Part shown: piece after piece, positions 1 through 4,891 of the stretch
Position numbering within the stretch: position 1 is the first letter of the stretch
Layout of the letters: each line of letters begins with the position of its first letter
DNA from: Victivallales bacterium
GTDB taxonomy: Bacteria > Verrucomicrobiota > Lentisphaeria > Oligosphaerales > Lenti-02
NCBI GenBank assembly: GCA_018648945.1
Contig: JABGQJ010000419.1
Span: 1-6,796 of the forward strand
DNA: 6,796 nt
Reading direction: 5' to 3'
Program-made: the position numbers and the translations under genes
The notes under the pieces: generated by a model
Seen by the model: only the letters and a program-made list of their open reading frames with translations
The model's database searches: none
What the model was told of the DNA's origin: nothing

Positions 1-237
1 CTTCTCGGGCAGCAGATTGTCACGGCTGCGAACAAAGCGGAACTGGGCGATCCCCGCGCTGGAGAGGGTCGCGCCACCATGGGTCCGCTGGACTTGACCG
101 CTGGCGGCGAGTTCCGCGAGATCCCGGCGCACGGTCATGGCGCTGACCCCCAGCCTCTCGACTAGCTCCTCGACGCTGCGTTCGCCCTCCGCGTCCAGGA
201 TGGTCAGAGTCTCTTCGTGCCGCCGTTGTTTGCTCAT
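1..237 (-). CDS. DeoR-family transcriptional regulator, N-terminal part (runs off left edge)
   Basis: Reading the minus strand from the ATG at 237-235 gives 79 codons with no stop, so only the N-terminus is present; full family members are about 250 residues. Residues 1-6 are MSKQRR. A winged helix-turn-helix follows at about residues 6-57. It contains the segments SVEELVERLGVS and MTVRRDLAEL and then QRTHGGA, which is the typical DeoR signature (recognition helix with T-V-R-R-D-L, then the wing R-x-H-G-G). DeoR proteins are cytoplasmic repressors that usually bind phosphorylated sugars through a C-terminal domain, which lies outside this window. The gene sits directly after the aminotransferase on the same strand, so co-transcription is very likely, and it may control that operon (inference). 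No good Shine-Dalgarno sequence precedes the start, and the start lies in an ATGA overlap with a five-codon mini-ORF. The family call is firm; the effector is unknown. Confidence 0.9.
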   Translation of the reverse strand, partial: MSKQRRHEETLTILDAEGERSVEELVERLGVSAMTVRRDLAELAASGQVQRTHGGATLSSAGIAQFRFVRSRDNLLPEK

Positions 238-252
238 GGCTGTTTGCTCATG
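226..252. repeat. 12-nt direct repeat at 14-nt offset across the gene junction
   Basis: The minus-strand string CATGAGCAAACA occurs at 252-241 and again at 238-227. The two copies are identical and each contains an ATG. The offset of 14 nt is not a multiple of three, so the two starts lie in different frames. Confidence 0.9.
234..251 (-). other. Five-codon mini-ORF (MSKQP) bridging two genes by ATGA overlaps
   Basis: On the minus strand the aminotransferase stop TGA (250-248) overlaps an ATG (251-249). That ATG opens a frame encoding only MSKQP before TGA at 236-234, and this stop in turn overlaps the DeoR ATG (237-235). All three reading frames are used in turn. The first four codons match the DeoR start (MSKQ) because a 12-nt segment is repeated at a 14-nt offset. 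The structure is read directly from the sequence. Translation of the mini-ORF, or a termination-reinitiation role for it, is inference; it may simply be the remnant of a small duplication. Confidence 0.5.
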
Positions 253-1768
253 ACCGTCGGCCTCTGGCCGCCTGGAGTGCCTCGGCCATGCGGTCGATGA
301 CGAAGTCGGCCAGTTCGTGCGAGGCGATAAGGGGCAACTTGGTCAAGGCAGTCGGGGGACAACTGGTCTTGTAGGTCTGCACGCTGATATCGAGCCCGGC
401 CTGGTTCAGGTAGGCAGTGAAGGCCTTGGCCTGTTCAAGGCCATGGAAGCTCAGGGCGCTGAGATGGCGGCAACCCTCGATCGAGGCGACCAGGTCGGCA
501 TTCTGCGCCGCCAGTTCCCGCAGGCGCGTCTCGTAGTGCTCGCCGATGGTCTTGGTGACGGCAGTGTTGGCCTCGGCCCAGCGGATGGTGACCAGGTAGG
601 AGAGGGCGGTCAGCTCCTCCTGCCCGTTCGTCACCAGCGCGCCGAACTGGGGCAGACGATCGTACTCGGCATCGAAGAGCACCCGCGAGCCCGCGTATTC
701 GCCGCCGGGGAAGCCCTTGCCCACCACCACCATGTTCGGCACCACGCCGTATTCCTTGTAGGCGAAGAGCCCCTCGCCCCAGACGCAGGTCTGAATCTCG
801 TCGTCCACCGTCGGCACATCGTGTTCGGCACATAGCTCGTAGGCGCGCCGGACAAAGGCCGGCTCGAGCCGCCGGGCCCCGTAGTTCATCATCACGAACT
901 CATGGAAGAAGGCTGCGATCTTGCGCTCCCCCGTGTCGGCTTCCCGGAACACGGATACCAGATCCTCCAGGCAGTTGGGGCGGACACAGCGAATCTCATA
1001 CAGCCCGGCATCGGCCAGCCCCGCTGCCAGCTCGGGCCACATGCCGCGAGTGAACTGGGTGAACAGCGTCGTGCCATGGTAGTTGGCGGCCAGGTCGCCA
1101 TCGTCGTCCCCGATCACCAGGATGACGGGGCGGCGACCCGCGTACTTCGGCTCTGCCGCGCTGTCATCGACCCGGTAGAAGCGGGCCAGACACAGCTTCA
1201 ACGCGGCTTCGTCGGCGATGCTGCCAGTTTGTAGGTTGAGCACCCGGTTGAGGCGTCCCTCGCCACCGGCCGCCAGGCGCACGAGCTCTTCCTCATGGCA
1301 GCGGATGGCCGCGCCCCGGGTGTTGTTGTGCGTGGCGTTGGGGAGGCCAAGCCGGCGGGCCGTATCGAGCAGCCGGTAACCAGGGAAAGAGTGCCCCAAG
1401 GGCGCGTGGTAGTGGGCACTCTTGGAGCTGAGATAGAGACGCCCGTTCTGGCCGATGCGATAGGGGCCAAAGGCACTCAGCGGGGCCGCCTCCAGGTGTG
1501 AGTGGGCGGCGAACTCAGCCGTGGTGGCCCCCGCAGACTCCCCGGTTGCCGCTGGTGACACCTGAGTTCCGACCTTCGGCAGCAGGTCCAGAATGCGCGC
1601 CTGCATGGCCGTCGGGAAGAAGTCGATCCGTTCGTTGGCCAGGGCATCCAGCGCCGGCAGCGACTCGCCGGAAAGCTCCGCGCGGGCGGCGCACACCGCC
1701 GCCATGTGGTCCGCGCCCAGAAGATCGGCCAGGGAGAGCGAGATGGGGACGAAGGGGGAAGCAGTCAT
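248..1768 (-). CDS. Class III PLP-dependent aminotransferase (GSA-aminomutase/omega-transaminase fold)
   Basis: This is a fold-type I PLP enzyme expected to move an amino group in the cytoplasm; its substrate cannot be named from sequence. With the ATG at 1768 it has 506 residues, longer than the usual 420-450 because of an N-terminal extension of roughly 90. Class III landmarks appear in order: a NLQTGSIADEAALKL segment (the usual N-S-G-x-E-A-x-E-A region), NYHGTT, then DDEIQT with Asp323 (expected to contact the PLP pyridine nitrogen), and VGKGFPGGEY with Lys351 as the Schiff-base lysine. The Asp-Lys spacing of 28 is typical of the family. The loop after DEIQT reads CVWGEGLFA instead of the common GFGRTG type, so this is a divergent subfamily. 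A GTG at 1780 would add four residues; I prefer the ATG because neither start has a clear ribosome site. The stop overlaps a mini-ORF leading into the DeoR gene. The class is firm, the substrate unknown. Confidence 0.88.
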   Translation of the reverse strand: MTASPFVPISLSLADLLGADHMAAVCAARAELSGESLPALDALANERIDFFPTAMQARILDLLPKVGTQVSPAATGESAGATTAEFAAHSHLEAAPLSAFGPYRIGQNGRLYLSSKSAHYHAPLGHSFPGYRLLDTARRLGLPNATHNNTRGAAIRCHEEELVRLAAGGEGRLNRVLNLQTGSIADEAALKLCLARFYRVDDSAAEPKYAGRRPVILVIGDDDGDLAANYHGTTLFTQFTRGMWPELAAGLADAGLYEIRCVRPNCLEDLVSVFREADTGERKIAAFFHEFVMMNYGARRLEPAFVRRAYELCAEHDVPTVDDEIQTCVWGEGLFAYKEYGVVPNMVVVGKGFPGGEYAGSRVLFDAEYDRLPQFGALVTNGQEELTALSYLVTIRWAEANTAVTKTIGEHYETRLRELAAQNADLVASIEGCRHLSALSFHGLEQAKAFTAYLNQAGLDISVQTYKTSCPPTALTKLPLIASHELADFVIDRMAEALQAARGRRS

Positions 1769-1813
1769 GGTCTCAGCCACCGATGGTTGGGAATGGTTGC
1801 ATGAACACTAAAC

Positions 1814-1842
1814 ACCATACACGCCATGATGCACTCGCGCAA
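1814..1842 (-). promoter_or_regulatory. Possible sigma70-type promoter for the aminotransferase operon
   Basis: On the minus strand TTGCGC (1842-1837) is separated by 17 nt from TATGGT (1819-1814). The -10 matches consensus at four of six positions and the -35 at three. A transcript would start near 1807, leaving a leader of about 40 nt before the ATG at 1768. Placement and spacing are reasonable but the match is modest, and sigma preferences of this organism are unknown. Confidence 0.3.
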
Positions 1843-1852
1843 GCCGCCCGGG

Positions 1853-1872
1853 CCGCAGGGCAAGGTCTGCGG
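1853..1872. repeat. Dyad 1 of the divergent intergenic region (6-8-6)
   Basis: CCGCAG (1853-1858) and CTGCGG (1867-1872) are perfect inverted arms with an 8-nt spacer. Two more pairs can form outward, one of them G-T. This shares the 6-8-6 geometry of the dyads at 1888 and 1927, but its arm sequence differs. Confidence 0.6.
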
Positions 1873-1887
1873 TCATTCCCAACGTAG

Positions 1888-1907
1888 CCGGAGCGTCCCT
1901 GCTCCGG
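1888..1907. repeat. Dyad 2: CCGGAG/CTCCGG palindrome
   Basis: CCGGAGC (1888-1894) and GCTCCGG (1901-1907) are 7-bp perfect inverted arms around a 6-nt spacer. The outer 6 bp of each arm are identical to those of the dyad at 1927-1946. It could be an operator, a REP-like element, or an RNA hairpin. Confidence 0.65.
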
Positions 1908-1926
1908 TCCCTCCGTCCCCCAATGC

Positions 1927-1946
1927 CCGGAGTAAGGATGCTCCGG
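1927..1946. repeat. Dyad 3: second CCGGAG/CTCCGG palindrome
   Basis: CCGGAG (1927-1932) and CTCCGG (1941-1946) flank an 8-nt spacer. It repeats the arms of the dyad at 1888-1907 with a different interior, centre to centre about 39 bp. The arms are kept while the interior changes, which is what compensated hairpins or paired protein-binding sites look like. Confidence 0.65.
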
Positions 1947-1980
1947 CAAATCACTTGCATTGCGGCCCGCCCGGACAATG

Positions 1981-1998
1981 GTGAGGGGTCATCCTCAC
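1981..1998 (+). promoter_or_regulatory. Hairpin just upstream of the SGNH hydrolase ribosome-binding site
   Basis: GTGAGG (1981-1986) and CCTCAC (1993-1998) are perfect inverted arms around GGTCAT. The hairpin ends 7 nt before the ribosome-binding site at 2006-2012. It could affect translation initiation or mark an operator; no role can be shown from sequence. Confidence 0.5.
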
Positions 1999-2005
1999 AG
2001 CACAC

Positions 2006-2012
2006 GGAGAGG
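2006..2012 (+). promoter_or_regulatory. Ribosome-binding site fixing the SGNH hydrolase start
   Basis: GGAGAGG lies at 2006-2012, with its GGAG core six nt before the ATG at 2016. It selects this ATG over the longer in-frame ATG at 1923, which has no such site and would place 31 non-secretory residues in front of the signal peptide. Confidence 0.75.
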
Positions 2013-2015
2013 CAT

Positions 2016-3851
2016 ATGCGTACGTTCCTCGGCCTGGCAATGTTGGCAGTTTCGGCGATGGGCGCCCCGGAAGTCATGGTTCGCGATTCCTTTGAGGCAA
2101 AGCAGCTCGGGGGGTGGCAGAAGAGCTGGGGCCCCGCCAAGCGCTCCCAGGAGCGGGTGCGCACGGGCAAGTGGGCGATCAAGGAAGAGCTGGAGAACAA
2201 GCACGGCCTGTCCGTCTGGTACCTGGAATTCGCGGCTCATCCGAATGCGGTCTACAAGGCCAGTGCCTGGGTTTACGTCCCAGCCGGCAGCCCAGACGCC
2301 CAACTCACCTTTGGTCACACGAACTGGAAGACTGCGGTCGCCAACCCAACCAAGATCAAGGATGAATGGGTGGAACTGAAGGTGACGTTTCGCAATCCGT
2401 CGGAGAAGCGCCTACGGTTGCAGCTTTTCCAAGCGAACCAGAAGCCCGGCATGGGAGGCAAGACAATGTATTGGGACGATGTGACTCTAGAACGCGACCT
2501 ACCCCCGCCCAAACCTGGCCAGGGCATGCGTCTGAATCCCTACGTGAAGGCGGGACTCGATGTGGTTCCCGCAGGCGGCATGAAGCTGAAAGTCATGCCT
2601 GGCGAGGTCGATGTGGATGGGAAGATGGTGAAGGTGACCAAGGAGACGGTGTTGGAGATTCGCCCACCCCGCGTGATCCAGATCCGTGACGAGAAGCGTC
2701 GGCTGACCGATGAGGTCCCCCGGCGCTACAACAAGGGCACAACGCTCCTGGGCTGCCGGTCGCACAGCATTGGCCTGGCGGGGACACTCAATCCGGCGTC
2801 CTTGGTGCTGAAGGTGGGACCGGGACCGGATGCCGAGCGCTTCGAGGAAGGCAAAGACTGGCGCGCAGACAAGCTCTGGGGCCAAGTCGGGCGTATTCCA
2901 GAGGGCCGGATCAAGGCCGACACCGACGTCTTCATCGACTACGACTACGGGTTTATACGCCTGGACACCATCGCCGTGCGCGACGATGGAAAGGTCTACG
3001 TGAGCCATGGCTTCGAGCACAAAATGGCGCCCGAAGCACCACGCGCGGACATGCAGAGTCGCGCCCTCTGCAGTGTCTTCCTCCCCTACCATTGCCAGAC
3101 CTTGACCGAGAACGAGATCTACCCCCTTGGTCCCGCGTTCCCGGAGCCTGGGCAAGTTGCCTGCGAGGCCAAGGCGGCACTGATCCCGAAGACCCGGGCC
3201 AAGCTGGCCGCCGGCGAAGAGCTGACCATCCTCTACTGGGGCGATTCGGTGACCTGTGGCGGAGATGCGACCAGCCAGGCAAAGGCCTTCCCCTTGGGGC
3301 TGACCAACTGGCTGCGAGTGAAGTACCCGGAAGCCCGGATTCGCCACATCAACGCGGGCACGGGTGGTTGGAACTCCAAGTCCAAGCTGCCCCTTTTCGA
3401 GGAGCAGGTGATCGCCCACAAGCCGGATTTGGTGGTCATCGAGTTCGTCAATGACATGGGCATGTCGCGCGAGATGATCTTCGCGAACTACGAGAACGCG
3501 GTGGGGCGGATCCGCGCCATCGGCGGCGAAGTGATCGTGCTGACGCCGCATTTCGTCCGCCCCGACTGGATGCCGGACAACAAGGGCATGCGCACGCCCG
3601 AGACCCGTGGCGCGGTGACCTACCTGCGCGAGTTCTGCGCCAAGAACAAGGTGGGCCTGGCCGATACCTCCCGACGTTGGGAGTATCTCTGGGTCGAGGG
3701 GTTGCCCTACATGACCTTGCTCTACAACGGCATCAACCATCCGGACGACCGGGGGCACGCCCTGTTCGTGAACGATCTCAAGCTCTTCTTCACCGCCCCA
3801 GTCCCGCAGTCGGCAGCGCAGCGCGAGTTTGACATGCCCGACCAGGAGTAG
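2016..3851 (+). CDS. Exported SGNH/GDSL-family hydrolase with N-terminal CBM4/9-like domain
   Basis: The 611-residue protein starts at the ATG with a good ribosome site. Residues 1-17 form a signal peptide (MRTFLGLAMLAVSAMGA), so it is exported. Residues about 20-160 look like a jelly-roll CBM4/9-type domain: DSFEA near the start, YKASAWVYVP in the middle and MYWDDVTLE at the end. Residues about 165-390 form a middle region I do not recognise. The SGNH domain spans about 400-600. Its blocks are Y-W-G-D-S with nucleophile Ser411, NAGTGGWNS with Gly448, EFVND with Asn479, and INHPDDRGH with His575. Such enzymes commonly remove acetyl or other acyl groups from polysaccharides; the substrate here is unknown. 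Oddity: where related enzymes often read D-G-x-N-H-P, this one has N-G-I-N-H-P, so the usual triad Asp is Asn571. Neighbouring genes encode other surface and glycan-related proteins. The fold is confident, the specificity is not. Confidence 0.85.
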   Translation: MRTFLGLAMLAVSAMGAPEVMVRDSFEAKQLGGWQKSWGPAKRSQERVRTGKWAIKEELENKHGLSVWYLEFAAHPNAVYKASAWVYVPAGSPDAQLTFGHTNWKTAVANPTKIKDEWVELKVTFRNPSEKRLRLQLFQANQKPGMGGKTMYWDDVTLERDLPPPKPGQGMRLNPYVKAGLDVVPAGGMKLKVMPGEVDVDGKMVKVTKETVLEIRPPRVIQIRDEKRRLTDEVPRRYNKGTTLLGCRSHSIGLAGTLNPASLVLKVGPGPDAERFEEGKDWRADKLWGQVGRIPEGRIKADTDVFIDYDYGFIRLDTIAVRDDGKVYVSHGFEHKMAPEAPRADMQSRALCSVFLPYHCQTLTENEIYPLGPAFPEPGQVACEAKAALIPKTRAKLAAGEELTILYWGDSVTCGGDATSQAKAFPLGLTNWLRVKYPEARIRHINAGTGGWNSKSKLPLFEEQVIAHKPDLVVIEFVNDMGMSREMIFANYENAVGRIRAIGGEVIVLTPHFVRPDWMPDNKGMRTPETRGAVTYLREFCAKNKVGLADTSRRWEYLWVEGLPYMTLLYNGINHPDDRGHALFVNDLKLFFTAPVPQSAAQREFDMPDQE

Positions 3852-3882
3852 CGCTGGCGCTCCCCGGCACTTCGCCAGTGCC
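3851..3882 (+). terminator. Hairpin directly after the SGNH hydrolase stop
   Basis: Two mutually exclusive stems share this stretch. One pairs 3851-3859 with 3873-3881 (9 bp including one G-U). The other pairs GGCACT (3866-3871) with AGTGCC (3877-3882). There is no T-run after either, so a classical intrinsic terminator is not shown; transcript 3'-end protection is an alternative. Confidence 0.35.
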
Positions 3883-3896
3883 CAGTACACCGTATC

Positions 3897-3921
3897 GGTC
3901 CTGCCGATGGCGGCAGGGACC
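3897..3921 (+). terminator. Strong hairpin with 4-nt loop downstream of the SGNH hydrolase
   Basis: GGTCCTGCCG (3897-3906) pairs with CGGCAGGGACC (3911-3921) around an ATGG loop, giving a 10-bp stem with one bulged G. It is the most stable-looking structure in this gap and a likely 3' boundary of the hydrolase transcript. No T-tract follows, so termination is inferred. Confidence 0.4.
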
Positions 3922-3967
3922 CCCAAGCCAACTCGCTACGCGGTATGCGGCGCGACTGGCGGGAGGG

Positions 3968-3986
3968 GAAGGCCCAGGAGGCCTTC
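3968..3986. repeat. 7-bp inverted repeat upstream of the pseudopilin promoter
   Basis: GAAGGCC (3968-3974) and GGCCTTC (3980-3986) are perfect inverted arms around CAGGA. The element ends 6 bp before the candidate -35 at 3993, a position suited to a regulator site. It could equally be a third end-of-transcript hairpin for the upstream gene. Confidence 0.5.
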
Positions 3987-3992
3987 GGAGGG

Positions 3993-4021
3993 TTGACAGT
4001 AGCGCGAGTGGCCGCTACTTT
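3993..4021 (+). promoter_or_regulatory. Candidate sigma70-type promoter for the pseudopilin gene
   Basis: A perfect TTGACA -35 (3993-3998) is followed after exactly 17 nt by TACTTT (4016-4021), which matches the -10 consensus at three of six positions, including the first T, second A and final T. Transcription would start near 4028, giving a leader of about 80 nt. The separate promoter and the hairpins upstream suggest that the pseudopilin is transcribed independently of the hydrolase. Confidence 0.45.
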
Positions 4022-4060
4022 CACTGTATTGCGTTCGTACGTGGTGAGTTCTGGTTGGTG

Positions 4061-4082
4061 TCAGGGGTCGGAAATGACCTGA
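4061..4082 (+). promoter_or_regulatory. Leader hairpin before the pseudopilin ribosome site
   Basis: The strand at 4061-4069 (TCAGGGGTC) can pair with GACCTGA (4076-4082) around GGAAAT, giving 7 bp with a two-G bulge. It lies 13 nt before the AAAGG ribosome site (4096-4100). A regulatory role is possible but not demonstrated. Confidence 0.3.
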
Positions 4083-4108
4083 GGCGAACCCTCAGAAAGG
4101 CTTGGTGA

Positions 4109-4792
4109 ATGGCTATGAGAACTCGAAGTAACGACTACTCCTTTACTCTAATCGAGTTGCTGGTGGTGATCGCGATCATCGCGATATTGGCTTCCATGCT
4201 CCTTCCCGCTCTGTCCCAGGCGCGATCCAAGGCGCGATCCATAAGCTGCCTGGCCCAGACGAAGCAGCTCGGCCTTGGCCTCTTCCTCTATGCGGACGCC
4301 CACGATGGACGCGGCATCTACGCGGCACCGATCGCGGGGATGCCGAGGGGAAGCCAGAATGACAACGTCAACTGGTGGCGGTTCTACCTGCAACCCCTGA
4401 TCGGGGACTGGCAAGTGTTCGTCTGCCCGGACGGCATCCGTTCGCTGGCCAATGCCTCCGACTCCAGGCACCAGTTCCACATGAACTACGGCTACAACGG
4501 CAACCTCGGCAGCCGCTCCATGTATACGGCCAAGAACCCTTCCACTCTCCTGTCTTTCTCGGACGCCTCGCACTGGTACTCCAACGGCTGTGGTGGTCGG
4601 TCCGCTGCCTGGGCGAACGTCACCAAACGTCCTTCGGGGAATGGCTGCAACGCCAACAACTCGGGCAACTGGGTGGAGGCCTGCACCCGTCACAACAATG
4701 GCAGTAATGTGACGTTCGCTGATGGCCATGCTGCCTGGATGGGTGCCCGGAACATCATGTCGGAGGCGCCTGGAATTGTGACGGTACAGTAG
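4109..4792 (+). CDS. Pseudopilin-like protein: prepilin-type N-terminal domain plus H-X9-DG motif
   Basis: The 227-residue protein is preceded by AAAGG 8 nt before its ATG. Residues 1-11 are a short basic leader. Phe12 begins the prepilin-type segment [19 protein letters not shown], with Glu16 at the conserved +5 position, forming a membrane and assembly helix to about residue 36. [18 protein letters not shown] continues the family pattern. The C-terminal half is rich in Asn, Ser, Gly and aromatic residues and ends with [12 protein letters not shown], an exact H-X9-DG processing-associated motif. Type IV prepilin peptidases act on such leaders, and mature proteins enter T2SS or pilus-like assemblies; for this expanded class in PVC-type bacteria the role is unknown, and a surface or glycan-handling function is only suggested by neighbours. 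Oddity: position -1 is Ser11, not Gly. The family assignment is firm. Confidence 0.92.
   Translation: MAMRTRSNDYSFTLIELLVVIAIIAILASMLLPALSQARSKARSISCLAQTKQLGLGLFLYADAHDGRGIYAAPIAGMPRGSQNDNVNWWRFYLQPLIGDWQVFVCPDGIRSLANASDSRHQFHMNYGYNGNLGSRSMYTAKNPSTLLSFSDASHWYSNGCGGRSAAWANVTKRPSGNGCNANNSGNWVEACTRHNNGSNVTFADGHAAWMGARNIMSEAPGIVTVQ
4218..4241 (+). repeat. Perfect 12-bp tandem repeat inside the pseudopilin gene
   Basis: AGGCGCGATCCA occurs twice head to tail (4218-4229 and 4230-4241). It encodes ARSKARS in frame. The protein pattern A-R-x-K-A-R is normal for this family, so this need not be a recent insertion. Confidence 0.85.
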
Positions 4793-4839
4793 CGGCCAGT
4801 TGGCCCTCGGGGGCTTCCGCTAGATGCTGCCGTCTTCTG

Positions 4840-4873
4840 GATGCACAGGCCAGACGCCTGACGCCTGTGCATC
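4840..4873. terminator. Convergent (two-way) terminator hairpin, 11-bp perfect arms
   Basis: GATGCACAGGC (4840-4850) and GCCTGTGCATC (4863-4873) are exact inverted repeats around a 12-nt loop. A shorter alternative stem, CAGGC with GCCTG inside the loop, is also possible. The element sits between the stop of the pseudopilin (4792) and the stop of the opposing gene (4892), where a shared terminator is expected. T-runs beside it are weak on both strands. A near-copy direct repeat starting CTTCTGG flanks it (4834 and 4873). Confidence 0.6.
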
Positions 4874-4891
4874 TTCTGGGTACACCTCGGG

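Larger units (their letters stand above)
1786..1883. repeat. 10-bp inverted repeat bracketing the putative aminotransferase promoter
   Basis: GTTGGGAATG at 1786-1795 has its exact reverse complement CATTCCCAAC at 1874-1883. The arms are 78 bp apart and flank the candidate -35/-10 at 1814-1842. They could be spaced operator half-sites or parts of a dispersed repeat; function is inferred from position only. Confidence 0.55.

Noticed and set aside
317..835. 172-codon open frame on the plus strand inside the aminotransferase
   Set aside because: It lies antisense to the conserved DEIQT and lysine region, has no ribosome site or known motif, and is explained by GC-rich codon use on the opposite strand.
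1853..1946. CRISPR array
   Set aside because: The repeated elements are short palindromes of 20 bp with differing interiors and no conserved repeat unit or uniform spacers, and no cas gene is nearby.
1923..2015. Longer hydrolase start at ATG 1923
   Set aside because: It has no ribosome-binding site, would bury the signal peptide 31 residues inside the protein, and runs through the dyad at 1927-1946. The ATG at 2016 has GGAGAGG at proper spacing.
2499..3926. 475-codon open frame on the minus strand opposite the SGNH hydrolase
   Set aside because: It is antisense to a gene with a signal peptide, ribosome site and recognisable catalytic blocks. Its translation is rich in His, Val, Gly and Arg with no domain pattern, as expected for a stop-poor antisense frame in GC-rich DNA.
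4218..4241. Perfect 12-bp tandem repeat as a recent expansion in the pseudopilin gene
   Set aside because: The encoded ARSKARS follows the family's normal A-R-x-K-A-R pattern at normal length, so it is probably convergent codon use rather than slippage; kept only as a repeat feature.
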